NCBI RefSeq assembly: GCF_900110915.1
Contig: NZ_FOFG01000003.1
Span: 186,001-250,000 of the forward strand
DNA from: Faunimonas pinastri
GTDB lineage: Bacteria > Pseudomonadota > Alphaproteobacteria > Rhizobiales > Afifellaceae
Direction of reading: 5' to 3'
DNA: 64,000 bases
Made by a program: the position numbers and the translations under genes. Within the stretch, counting starts at the first letter, position 1; each line of letters opens with the position of its first letter. Shown here in pieces: positions 43,692 to 51,912 of the stretch. Below the pieces are notes generated by a model. It did no database searches and was not told where the DNA came from. It was given only the letters and a program-made list of their open reading frames with translations.

Positions 43692-45458
43692 ATGGCAGTT
43701 GTGGAGAGAGAAACGCCTGCAAAGGTCGCGAGTGCGTCCGATTCCCACGGGATCGCCGGCAACCAGACGGGTGCCCATGTATTCGCGGCGGCGCTGAAGC
43801 GTCATGGCGTGGAAGTCATCTTCGGGCAGAGCATCCCCTCGGCGCTCTTCCTGGCCGCCCCTCATTTCGGTATCCGTCAGATCGGCTACCGTACCGAGAA
43901 CGCCGGCACCGCGATGGCCGATGCCTATGCCCGCGTGTCGCACAAGGTTCCCGTCGTCACCGCGCAGAACGGCCCGGCCGCGACGCTGCTCGTGCCCGGC
44001 CTCGCCGAGGCGCTGAAGGCCTCCGTGCCGATCGTCGCGATCGTGCAGGACGTGCATCGCCAGCAGACCGACAAGAACGCCTTCCAGGAACTCGATCACC
44101 TCGAGCTCTTCAAGGGTTCGGCCAAGTGGATCAAGCGGATCACCGAGGTGGACCGCATCGACGATTACGTCGACATGGCCTTCACCGCGGCGGCGTCCGG
44201 CCGTCCCGGTCCGGCTGTCCTGATCGCTCCGATCGACCTCTTCAACGAGGCTCCCAAGGTCGGGCAGGGCGAGCGCATCGCCTCGCTCGGCGCCTATCCG
44301 CTCGACCGCATGACGGCCGGCCCGGACGCTATCCGTGAGGCGGCCGAGCTGCTCGCCGGCGCCAAGGCTCCGCTCGTGATCGCCGGTGGCGGCGTCCATC
44401 TTTCCGACGCGAGCGCCGAGGTGGCGGCCTTGCAGGAACTGGGCTTCCCCATCGCCACGACCGCCATGGGCAAGGGTGCGACCGACGAGGGGCATCCGCT
44501 TTCCGTCGGCGTGGTCGGCTATTTCATGGGGACGCGCGGCCGCACGCGGCACCTCCGCCCGCTGGTGGAAGATGCCGACGTGATCCTGCTGATCGGCAAC
44601 CGGACCAACCAGAACGGCACGGACAGCTGGTCGCTTTATCCCAAGTCGGCGCGCTTCATCCATCTCGACATCGACAGCCAGGAAGTCGGCCGCAACTATG
44701 AGGCGCTTCGCCTCGTGGGCGACGCCAAGCTGACGCTGGCCGAGCTGAACAAGGCGCTGGCCAAAACGGACCTGTCCAAGCGCAAGAGCGCCCGTCCGGC
44801 CCTGGAAAAGCAGATCGCAGAAGGCCTCAAGGGCTGGGATGCCGACATGGCGAAGGCCGTCGATCTCAACCAGACGCCGATCCGTCCGGAACGGCTGATG
44901 AGCGACCTGGACACGGTGCTGACGCCGGAAACCATCGTCGTCGCCGACGCCAGCTATTCCTCCATCTGGGTGGCGAACTTCCTGAAGTCGCGCAAGCCCG
45001 GCATGCGCTTCGTCACGCCGCGTGGCCTTGCCGGCCTCGGCTGGGGTCTGCCCTTCGCGCTGGGCGCCAAGGTGGCGCGTCCGGACGCGCCGGTCTTCTG
45101 CCTCGTCGGTGACGGCGGCTTCGCCCATGTCTGGTCGGAGCTGGAGACCGCCCGCCGCATGGGATTGAACGTCGTGCTCGCCGTCCTCAACAACCAGATC
45201 CTCGGCTACCAGAAGCATGCGGAGAAGGTGCTGTTCGGCGAATACACGGACGTCTGCGACTTCCAGGCGGTGGACCATGCCGCGATCGCCCGCGCGTGCG
45301 GCCTGGAAGGCGTGCGCATCTCCGATCCGGCGGACTTCCTGCCGGCGCTGAAGAAGGGGCTTGCCGCCAACACGACGACGGTCCTCGACATCGTGACGGA
45401 CCAGCGGGCCTATCCGCCGGTCACCGCCTTCGAGGCCAACCAGCGCCTCAACTACTAG
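43692..45458 (+). CDS. Thiamine-diphosphate-dependent enzyme, acetolactate-synthase-like
   Basis: Cytoplasmic enzyme of 588 residues with the three-domain layout of the acetolactate synthase/decarboxylase family. The activating Glu lies in RTENAGTAMADAYAR near residue 65. The central domain has PLVIAGGGVHLS. The thiamine-diphosphate/Mg motif GDGGFAHVWSELET with NNQILGYQK lies near residues 475-510. The exact reaction (decarboxylation, carboligation or acyl transfer) cannot be read. It lacks the sequence signatures I know for oxalyl-CoA decarboxylase and for IolD. CGGAGATAAG precedes ATG 43692; a longer frame from 43614 overlaps the operator side. It heads an operon with an aldehyde dehydrogenase and DhaK/DhaL, which suggests that it makes an aldehyde or triose. 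Confidence 0.88.
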   Translation: MAVVERETPAKVASASDSHGIAGNQTGAHVFAAALKRHGVEVIFGQSIPSALFLAAPHFGIRQIGYRTENAGTAMADAYARVSHKVPVVTAQNGPAATLLVPGLAEALKASVPIVAIVQDVHRQQTDKNAFQELDHLELFKGSAKWIKRITEVDRIDDYVDMAFTAAASGRPGPAVLIAPIDLFNEAPKVGQGERIASLGAYPLDRMTAGPDAIREAAELLAGAKAPLVIAGGGVHLSDASAEVAALQELGFPIATTAMGKGATDEGHPLSVGVVGYFMGTRGRTRHLRPLVEDADVILLIGNRTNQNGTDSWSLYPKSARFIHLDIDSQEVGRNYEALRLVGDAKLTLAELNKALAKTDLSKRKSARPALEKQIAEGLKGWDADMAKAVDLNQTPIRPERLMSDLDTVLTPETIVVADASYSSIWVANFLKSRKPGMRFVTPRGLAGLGWGLPFALGAKVARPDAPVFCLVGDGGFAHVWSELETARRMGLNVVLAVLNNQILGYQKHAEKVLFGEYTDVCDFQAVDHAAIARACGLEGVRISDPADFLPALKKGLAANTTTVLDIVTDQRAYPPVTAFEANQRLNY

Positions 45459-45489
45459 GCCGGCATCCAAGCCCGCCAGACCGCCTGCC

Positions 45490-45511
45490 GACCGGCCTTT
45501 CGGGGCCGGTC
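45490..45511 (+). terminator. Intercistronic stem-loop
   Basis: Perfect 8-bp stem (GACCGGCC 45490-45497, GGCCGGTC 45504-45511) with a 6-base loop, between the TPP-enzyme and aldehyde-dehydrogenase genes and followed by the ribosome site of the latter. No T-tract. Likely an mRNA processing or attenuation element. Confidence 0.45.
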
Positions 45512-45531
45512 GCGCTTTCGGGAGGAAAAAA

Positions 45532-46992
45532 GTGTCCAGACTTCGCGACCCCTCGCTCCTGCGGGAGCAATGCCTTGTCGACGGCCAATGGTGCGACGCC
45601 GATAGCGGCCACACGATCGACGTGACCAACCCCGCCGACGATTCCGTCCTCGGCAGAGTCCCCGCGATGGGCCAGGCGGAAACCCGCCGCGCCATCGCCG
45701 CCGCCGAGAAGGCCTGGCCGGAGTGGCGGGCGCTGACCGGCAAGGAACGCAGCGTCCTGCTGCGCGCCTGGTTCGACCTGATCATGGCCAACCAGGAGGA
45801 TCTCGCCCTCCTGATGACGCTGGAGCAGGGCAAGCCTCTGGCTGAATCGCGCGGCGAGGTCGCCTATGCCGCCTCGTTCATCGAGTGGTTCGCCGAGGAA
45901 GCCAAGCGCGTCTATGGCGACGTCATTCCGCAGACCGTGCGCGGTCGCCGGCTACTCGTCATCAAGCAGCCGATCGGGGTCGTTGCCGCGATCACGCCGT
46001 GGAATTTCCCGGCCGCGATGATCACCCGCAAGGCCGGCCCGGCTCTGGCCGCCGGCTGCCCGATCCTGATCAAGCCCGCCAGCCAGACGCCGTTCACCGC
46101 TCTTGCGCTGGCGGCGCTCGCCGAGCGCGCCGGCATTCCGGCCGGCATCGTGCAGGTGGTGACGGGCTCGGCCCGCGCCATCGGCGGCGAGATGACCGCC
46201 AGCCCTGCCGTTCGCAAGCTGACCTTCACCGGCTCCACGGAGGTCGGCAAGGTGCTGATCGCCCAGTGTGCCGGCACCGTGAAAAAGGTCTCGATGGAGC
46301 TCGGCGGCAACGCGCCCTTCATCGTTTTCGACGACGCGGATCTCGACGAGGCGATCAAGGGGGTGATGGCCTCCAAGTTCCGCAACATGGGCCAGACCTG
46401 CGTCTGCGCCAACCGTATCCTGGTGCAGGACGGCGTCTACGATGCCTTCCTGGAGAAGTTCGCCGCCGCCGTATCCGCGCTGAAGGTCGGTGACGGGCAG
46501 GCGGAGGGGACGACGCAGGGCCCGCTGATCGACGAGGCGGCGGTTTCCAAGGTCGAGCAGCACATCGCCGATGCGCTGGGGCAGGGTGGCCGGGTCGTGG
46601 TCGGCGGCAGCCGCGACGAGCGCGGCGGCACCTTCTTCAGCCCCACGATCATCGCCGACGTGACGCCGGCCATGCAGGTGGCGAAGGAAGAAACCTTCGG
46701 CCCGCTCGCGCCCGTGTTCCGCTTCGGTACGGAAGAGCAAGCCATCGCCATGGCCAACGATACCGAGTTCGGCCTGGCGGCCTACTTCTACACCCGCGAC
46801 GTTGGCCGGGTGTGGCGCGTCGGCGAGGCGCTGGAATACGGCATCGTCGGCATCAACGAGGGCGTTCCCTCGGTGGAAGTCGCGCCCTTCGGCGGCGTCA
46901 AGGAATCCGGCCTCGGGCGCGAAGGCTCGAAGTACGGCATCGAGGACTACCTCGAGATCAAATATCTCTGCATGGGCGGCATCGGAGCCTGA
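45532..46992 (+). CDS. NAD(P)-dependent aldehyde dehydrogenase (succinate-semialdehyde dehydrogenase-like)
   Basis: Cytoplasmic oxidoreductase of 486 residues, normal for the family. ITPWNFPAAMITRKAGPALA and FTGSTEVGK form the cofactor site, the catalytic Glu lies in MELGGNAPFIVF and the catalytic Cys in NMGQTCVCANR. The C-terminal VAPFGGVKESGLGREGSKYGIEDYLE segment (core KESGLGREG) resembles GabD-type semialdehyde dehydrogenases, but family members vary widely in substrate. The start is GTG at 45532 with GGGAGGAAAAA ahead. In this operon it may oxidise the aldehyde formed by the TPP enzyme. Confidence 0.92.
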   Translation: MSRLRDPSLLREQCLVDGQWCDADSGHTIDVTNPADDSVLGRVPAMGQAETRRAIAAAEKAWPEWRALTGKERSVLLRAWFDLIMANQEDLALLMTLEQGKPLAESRGEVAYAASFIEWFAEEAKRVYGDVIPQTVRGRRLLVIKQPIGVVAAITPWNFPAAMITRKAGPALAAGCPILIKPASQTPFTALALAALAERAGIPAGIVQVVTGSARAIGGEMTASPAVRKLTFTGSTEVGKVLIAQCAGTVKKVSMELGGNAPFIVFDDADLDEAIKGVMASKFRNMGQTCVCANRILVQDGVYDAFLEKFAAAVSALKVGDGQAEGTTQGPLIDEAAVSKVEQHIADALGQGGRVVVGGSRDERGGTFFSPTIIADVTPAMQVAKEETFGPLAPVFRFGTEEQAIAMANDTEFGLAAYFYTRDVGRVWRVGEALEYGIVGINEGVPSVEVAPFGGVKESGLGREGSKYGIEDYLEIKYLCMGGIGA

Positions 46993-47064
46993 CGAAGTGC
47001 TTGCGCTCCTTTTTGCACGTCGCCCCCACAACGATCCGGCCATAACGACACGGGAGGTCAGGCC

Positions 47065-48066
47065 ATGAAGAAGCTTCTCAACAAACCCGCCGATTACGTC
47101 GACGAGAGCCTGGACGGCCTTTGTCTGGCGCATCCTGACATCTACCGCCGCCTCGGCGAGGATGGCCGGGTGATCGCTCGCGCGGGTGGTGCCGTCAACG
47201 GCAAGGTCGGCGTCGTGTCCGGCGGCGGCTCCGGGCACCTCCCCACCTTCACCGGCTATGTCGGCGAGGGCCTGCTCGATGCGTGCTCGGTCGGCAACGT
47301 CTTCGCCGGTCCCAGCGTCGGCGACTGCATGGACGCGATGCGGGCGGCCGACGGCGGCGCCGGCGTGCTCCGCCTGTACGGGAATTACGGCGGCGACCGC
47401 ATGAACTTCGACATGGCCGGCGAGATGCTGGAAATGGAAGGCATGGAGACGACCACCGTCCTGGCCGCCGACGATATCGCCAGCGCGACGCCGGAAGAGC
47501 GCCAGAAGCGGCGCGGCGTCGCGGGGCTGATCTATGCCTACAAGATCGCCGGTGCGCGTGCCGAGCAAGGCGGCGCAAACCTCCGCGACGTGACGGAAAC
47601 GGCCCGCAAGGCGGTCGAAGCCACGGCCACGATCGGCGTGGCGCTGACCTCCTGCATCGTGCCGGAAGCCGGAAAGCCGACCTTCTCCATCGCCGAGGAC
47701 GAGATGGAGATGGGCATGGGCATCCACGGCGAGCCCGGCATCTGGCGCGGCAAGCTGAAGAGCGCCGACGATGTTGCCGGCGAGATGCTGGAGAGGCTCC
47801 TGGCGGATACGCGGATCGGCAGCGGCGAGCGTGTCTCCGTGCTGGTGAATTCGCTCGGCGCGACGCCGCTGGAAGAACTCTACATCCTCTACCGCCATGT
47901 CGCGGCCGAGCTGTCCGCCAAGGGCATCGAGATCGTTCGCCCGTTGGTCGGCCGCTACGCGACCTCCATGGAGATGGCCGGTGCGTCCGTGTCGCTTCTC
48001 CGCCTCGACAGCGAACTGGAAGCCCTGCTTTCCGCCCCCGCCCGCTGCCCGTTCTGGAGCAACTGA
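47065..48066 (+). CDS. dhaK: Dihydroxyacetone kinase, DhaK-type subunit
   Basis: Cytoplasmic substrate-binding kinase subunit of 333 residues. GGGSGHLPTFTGYVG and NYGGDRMNFDMA form the substrate pocket, and the His that bonds covalently to the keto substrate is His221 in MGMGIHGEPG. Dihydroxyacetone or another short ketose (for example an erythrulose) would become the phosphate. The DhaL-type partner follows after one base. No DhaM phosphotransferase gene is in the window, so the pair may use ATP directly. A 72-bp gap separates it from the aldehyde-dehydrogenase gene; GGGAGG is placed ahead of ATG 47065. Confidence 0.92.
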   Translation: MKKLLNKPADYVDESLDGLCLAHPDIYRRLGEDGRVIARAGGAVNGKVGVVSGGGSGHLPTFTGYVGEGLLDACSVGNVFAGPSVGDCMDAMRAADGGAGVLRLYGNYGGDRMNFDMAGEMLEMEGMETTTVLAADDIASATPEERQKRRGVAGLIYAYKIAGARAEQGGANLRDVTETARKAVEATATIGVALTSCIVPEAGKPTFSIAEDEMEMGMGIHGEPGIWRGKLKSADDVAGEMLERLLADTRIGSGERVSVLVNSLGATPLEELYILYRHVAAELSAKGIEIVRPLVGRYATSMEMAGASVSLLRLDSELEALLSAPARCPFWSN

Positions 48067-48067
48067 G

Positions 48068-48670
48068 ATGACGCTGACAGCACAGATCATGAAGGCGGCG
48101 CTGAACCGCTGGGTCGACAAGGTCGAGGCGGTTGCGCCGGAGCTCAACGAACTCGACGGCAAGCTCGGCGACGGCGATCTCGGCGCCACGCTGCAGAAAT
48201 GCGCCGCCAATATCCGCGCCGCTCTTCCCGCCATGCCGGAGGACGACCTCGCCGGCGTGTTCAAGAGCTGCGCCATGGCCTGCACCAAGGCATCCGGCTC
48301 ATCCTTCGGGACGCTGCTGGCCGTCGCCTGCCTCACCGTCGCCAAGCAGCTCGGCGACCGCAAGGAGCTCGCCTGGAACGAGATCAGCGAGCTGCTCGGC
48401 AGCGTCCTGGCAGCGCTCTCGGCCCGCGGCGGTGCCAGCCTCAGCGACAAGACCGTGCTCGATACCTTGGATGCCGCGCGCAGCGCGACGGAAGGGCTCG
48501 ACGCCCCTGCCGAGCAGAAGGCCCGGGCCGGCGAAGCTGTCGAGCGCACGATCGCGGAATTCCGCGACAAGCCCAACAAGATCGGCCGCGCCCGCATGTT
48601 CTCCGAGCGGTCGGTCGGCATGGACGATCCCGGCATGATCGCCTTCCGCTACATGCTGCAGGCGCTCTGA
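48068..48670 (+). CDS. dhaL: Dihydroxyacetone kinase, DhaL-type nucleotide-binding subunit
   Basis: Cytoplasmic ATP-binding subunit of 200 residues. The Mg/ATP motif appears as LDGKLGDGDLGATL (family form GDGDxG), followed by TKASGSSFGTLL (family GGSSGxL region) and the C-terminal SVGMDDPGMIAFRYML (family DPGA region). Thr is usual where this protein has Leu in GDGDLG. The start ATG 48068 follows the DhaK stop by one base. It is the last gene of the TPP/aldehyde-dehydrogenase/DhaKL operon; a long perfect inverted repeat begins 5 bases after its stop. Confidence 0.9.
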   Translation: MTLTAQIMKAALNRWVDKVEAVAPELNELDGKLGDGDLGATLQKCAANIRAALPAMPEDDLAGVFKSCAMACTKASGSSFGTLLAVACLTVAKQLGDRKELAWNEISELLGSVLAALSARGGASLSDKTVLDTLDAARSATEGLDAPAEQKARAGEAVERTIAEFRDKPNKIGRARMFSERSVGMDDPGMIAFRYMLQAL

Positions 48671-48675
48671 TCGAA

Positions 48676-48723
48676 CTCGTCCGCGGTGGGCTCCGGTGGA
48701 CGCCGGAGCCCACCGCGGACGAG
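48676..48723. repeat. Perfect 21-bp inverted repeat after dhaL
   Basis: Arms at 48676-48696 and 48703-48723 are exact reverse complements (left arm begins CTCGTCCGCGG, right arm ends CGCGGACGAG), with a 6-base loop. A 21-bp perfect stem is far longer than needed for termination and has no T-tract. It probably ends or protects the operon's transcript, but its perfection suggests a recent repeat insertion or selection for a structured RNA. Confidence 0.8.
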
Positions 48724-49168
48724 ACCGCAGCGCCAGCGGGAAGCCCACGATCCTGAGCGTCCCCCGTTGTGACGCTGGTGGGGAACGAGATACGCTCGGA
48801 GCCGCCAGCGACGCCGAATCCGCCTGAGCGGCGGGTCTTCCAGTAGATCGAAAAGCCGGATGGCGCGCATCACCGCGATCCAGATCTCTCCGCAGCTCGG
48901 TCACACGGGGTCAATCGCATCAGTGATTCACTGAAAGCCTCCCTTCGCCCCGATCGACCGGTGCTGCCTTTTCCCGACCGACCTCTGCCTTGTGGCTCGA
49001 CACAGTCCTGTCCGAATGCTTGCGACGCCTCAAAACGCGGCAGTCGGTGGGCACTATTTCCTCACGACTCCAAGTAGTTCCGTTCGTAACCTCTCCCTGA
49101 GAACGGCCCAGGGCCGCAAGACCGTCGCGCTTGATGGCGCCGGATCTTGATGGGGAGACGAGAGACGC
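48724..49168. other. 445-bp intergenic region, no recognisable gene
   Basis: Between the inverted repeat and the hydrolase gene no frame gives a recognisable product. A minus-strand frame from 48873 begins MRAIRLFDLLE, like the start of a YafY/WYL-type regulator, and a shifted frame continues with DSASLAAPSVS. This may be a broken helix-turn-helix gene, but the match is too short to annotate. The promoter of the hydrolase/peptide-importer operon should lie near 49050-49150; no clear hexamers were fixed. Confidence 0.4.
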
Positions 49169-50101
49169 ATGACGCGCGGAAGCGGGACGGTGCAGCCTTC
49201 GTCCGGAACTGGCGTGATCGAGGGCTTCGCCCCGTATGGCGAGTACCAGACGTGGTATCGGGTGACCGGCGATCTGCAGTCCGGCAAGCCGCCGCTGATC
49301 GTCGTCCATGGCGGCCCGGGCTGCACCCACGATTACGTGGATTCCTTCAAGCGCCTCGCATCCACCGGCCGCGCCGTGGTGCATTACGACCAGGTCGGCA
49401 ACGGGCGCTCCACGCATCTGCGGGAAAAGGGCGCGGATTTCTGGACCGTCGATTTCTTCAAGCGCGAACTCGATAGCCTGATCGACCATCTGGGCGTGCG
49501 GTCCGCCTATCATGTGCTCGGACAATCCTGGGGCGGTATGCTCGGCTCGGAATTCGCCGCGACCCGGCCGAGGGGGTTGAAGAGCCTCGTCATCGCGGAT
49601 TCGCCCGCTTCGATGGAGCTCTGGCTGCAGGCCGCCAACGAACTTCGCGCCCAGTTACCACCCGAGGTGCAGGAAACACTGCTTCGCCACGAGGAAGCCG
49701 GCACGACGGGCAGTCCCGAATACGATGCGGCGGTGCTGATCTTCTATCAGCGCCATGTCTGCCGGGTGAAGCCGATGCCGGAGGAAGTGGCCCGCACCTT
49801 CGCCGCGATCGCCGACGATCCGACCGTCTATCACACCATGAACGGCCCCAGCGAATTCCACGTCATCGGCTCGCTCAAGAGCTGGAGCATGATCGGCCGC
49901 CTCGGCACTGTCGAAGTGCCCACCCTGCTGATCTCCGGCAAATACGACGAGGCCACGCCGGCCACTGTGCAGCCGTTCGCCGACGAGATCCCGGACGTGC
50001 GGTGGACCGTCTTCGACCACTCCAGCCACATGCCGCATGTGGAGGAAACGGAGCTCTGCATGCAGGTCGTCGGGGACTTTCTGGCCGAACACGATGCCTG
50101 A
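49169..50101 (+). CDS. Proline iminopeptidase-like alpha/beta hydrolase
   Basis: Serine hydrolase of 310 residues, cytoplasmic since no signal peptide is visible. The oxyanion motif [10 protein letters not shown] of proline iminopeptidases is near residues 47-57, the nucleophile is Ser120 in LGQSWGGML, the acid is the Asp of SGKYDEATP and the base the His of SSHMPHVEE. Members remove N-terminal residues from peptides or hydrolyse amino-acid amides. The start ATG 49169 follows GGGGAGA. It is the first gene of an operon with a complete dipeptide-type ABC importer (34 bases to the binding protein), so imported peptides or amides are its likely substrate. Confidence 0.9.
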   Translation: MTRGSGTVQPSSGTGVIEGFAPYGEYQTWYRVTGDLQSGKPPLIVVHGGPGCTHDYVDSFKRLASTGRAVVHYDQVGNGRSTHLREKGADFWTVDFFKRELDSLIDHLGVRSAYHVLGQSWGGMLGSEFAATRPRGLKSLVIADSPASMELWLQAANELRAQLPPEVQETLLRHEEAGTTGSPEYDAAVLIFYQRHVCRVKPMPEEVARTFAAIADDPTVYHTMNGPSEFHVIGSLKSWSMIGRLGTVEVPTLLISGKYDEATPATVQPFADEIPDVRWTVFDHSSHMPHVEETELCMQVVGDFLAEHDA

Positions 50102-50135
50102 GCGCGGCCGATCAGATCAGAACGAGGGGACAAGC

Positions 50136-51836
50136 ATGAACCGACGTACCGGAAGACTGATGCGGCACCTGGGCGCCGCGACGACCGCATTCTTGCTGGG
50201 GTCGGCGCTGACGGGCGCGGCGCTGGCGCAGTCCGGCGACCGCGCCGACATGATGAAGCAGCATCGTGGCGGCACCATCCGGCTGGTGGCAGCAGCCGCC
50301 GCCGGCACGATGGACCCGCAGATCAACTACACCCTGCAATACTGGCAAATCGACCAGATGCTCTATGATGGCTTGCTGGCCTTCAAGAAGGCACCGGGGG
50401 CGGAAGGCTTCAAGGTCGTGCCAGACCTCGCGGAGGAGGTCCCGCAGGCGCAGGACGACGGCAAGACCTATGTCTTCAAGCTGCGCAAGGGCATCAAGTT
50501 TTCCAATGGCGACGAAGTCGCGACCAAAGACGTGGTCGCCTCCTTCCAGCGCATCTTCAAGGTAAACGGCCCAACCTCGGGCACGTTCTATAACGGCATC
50601 GTTGGCGCCGACGCCTGTATCAAGACGCCGGCGAGTTGCACGCTGGACGGCGGCATCGTGGCCGACGACGCGGCCGGCACGGTCACCATTCATCTGACGC
50701 AGGCCGATCCGGAATTCCTCTACAAGCTTTCCGTGCCGCATGCCGTGATCCTGCCGGCGTCGACGCCCGCCAAGGACATGGGCACGGAGCCGATCCCCGG
50801 CACTGGCACCTACATGCTGAAGAGCTACAATCCCAACCAGCGCATGACGCTGGTGCGCAATCCCAGCTTCAAGGAATGGAGCGCCGACGCGCAGCCGGAA
50901 GCCTTCGCCGACGAGGTGGATTACGATTTCGGCCTGACGGAAGAAGCCGCGATCACGGCGATCCAGAATGGCCAGGCCGACTGGATGTTCGATCCGCCGC
51001 CAGCCGACCGCCTGAACGAAATCGGCACCAAGAACGCCAACCAGGTGCATCTCTCGCCGCTGACGGCCATCTGGTACGCGCCGATGAACACCAATCTCGC
51101 GCCCTTCAACAACCTCAAGGTGCGACAGGCGCTGAACTATGCCGTGGACCGGGACGCGGTGGTCGGCCTCTTCGGCGGCGCCACGCTCGGTCAACCGACC
51201 TGCCAGATCCTGCCGCCCGATTTCCCCGGCCATGTCGACAGCTGCATCTACACGCAGGATCCGGGCGACACCTGGTCGGGTCCCGATATGGACAAGGCGA
51301 AACAGCTCATCGCGGAATCCGGCACAAAGGGCCAGAAGATCACGATCATCACGGAAGACGCCGCCGTCTCCAAGAATATCGGCGGCTATTTCCAGAGCCT
51401 CCTGAACGATCTTGGCTACGACGCTTCGGTGAAGCCGATCTCGTCCAATATCCAGTTCACCTACATCCAGAATACCAGCAACAACGTCCAGATCAGCATC
51501 TCGCAATGGTACCAGGACTATCCGGCGGCGTCGGACTTCCTGAACGTGCTCCTGAGCTGCGACTCGTTCCATCCCGGCTCCGACTCCTCGATCAACATCG
51601 CGGGTCTTTGCGACAAGGACATGGACGGGCGCATGAAGGCCGCGCTGAAGCAGGCGGTGACGGATCCCGACGGCGCCAACAAGCAATGGGCCGAGATCGA
51701 CAAGGCCTTCATGGAGAAGGCGCCCTGGGTGCCGCTCTTCAACCCGAAGCACGTCGATTTCACATCGTCGCGGGTCGCCAACTTCGAGTTCTCCAACCAG
51801 TTCTACTGGCTGATCGCGAACTCCTGGGTGAAGTAA
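50136..51836 (+). CDS. Periplasmic peptide-binding protein (DppA/OppA family 5)
   Basis: Periplasmic solute-binding protein of 566 residues with a Sec signal peptide (Arg-rich start MNRRTGRLMRH, hydrophobic run, cleavage near GAALA). Family 5 motifs: GTMDPQINYTLQYWQIDQMLYDGLL region near the N-terminus (core DPQINYTLQY), KTYVFKLRKGIKFSNGDEV, and VRQALNYAVDRDAVV. Four or more cysteines (DACIKTPASC, TCQIL, DSCIY) suggest disulphides. GAGGGGAC precedes ATG 50136; the frame reaches back to 50037 inside the hydrolase gene. Downstream are both permeases and both ATPases of the importer. Confidence 0.92.
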   Translation: MNRRTGRLMRHLGAATTAFLLGSALTGAALAQSGDRADMMKQHRGGTIRLVAAAAAGTMDPQINYTLQYWQIDQMLYDGLLAFKKAPGAEGFKVVPDLAEEVPQAQDDGKTYVFKLRKGIKFSNGDEVATKDVVASFQRIFKVNGPTSGTFYNGIVGADACIKTPASCTLDGGIVADDAAGTVTIHLTQADPEFLYKLSVPHAVILPASTPAKDMGTEPIPGTGTYMLKSYNPNQRMTLVRNPSFKEWSADAQPEAFADEVDYDFGLTEEAAITAIQNGQADWMFDPPPADRLNEIGTKNANQVHLSPLTAIWYAPMNTNLAPFNNLKVRQALNYAVDRDAVVGLFGGATLGQPTCQILPPDFPGHVDSCIYTQDPGDTWSGPDMDKAKQLIAESGTKGQKITIITEDAAVSKNIGGYFQSLLNDLGYDASVKPISSNIQFTYIQNTSNNVQISISQWYQDYPAASDFLNVLLSCDSFHPGSDSSINIAGLCDKDMDGRMKAALKQAVTDPDGANKQWAEIDKAFMEKAPWVPLFNPKHVDFTSSRVANFEFSNQFYWLIANSWVK

Positions 51837-51849
51837 TCCTCCGCACCTT

Positions 51850-51878
51850 CCCAGCGGATGCGGGACGCCCCCGCTGGG
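51850..51878 (+). terminator. Intercistronic stem-loop after the peptide-binding protein gene
   Basis: Arms CCCAGCGG (51850-51857) and CCGCTGGG (51871-51878) pair perfectly across a 13-base loop, 14 bases after the binding-protein stop. No T-tract. It probably lowers read-through into the permease genes or stabilises the upstream message. Confidence 0.45.
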
Positions 51879-51912
51879 TCCTGGAGGCGAATGCCTCCCC
51901 TTCGAACGGGAC

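Noticed and set aside
43692-45458. Oxalyl-CoA decarboxylase, given the nearby class III CoA-transferase
   Set aside because: The sequence around the thiamine-diphosphate motif (GDGGFAHVWSELET) and the active-site Glu region do not match the oxalyl-CoA decarboxylase sequence I know, and the two genes are on opposite arms.
43563-45833. A 756-codon minus-strand open frame
   Set aside because: Antisense shadow of the TPP-enzyme gene and the start of the aldehyde-dehydrogenase gene.
45952-48636. An 894-codon minus-strand open frame
   Set aside because: Antisense shadow of the aldehyde-dehydrogenase and DhaK/DhaL genes; no domain and biased composition.
48724-48880. Possible broken YafY/WYL regulator start
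   Set aside because: MRAIRLFDLLE and a shifted DSASLAAPSVS are suggestive, but too short and need a frameshift; not enough to annotate.
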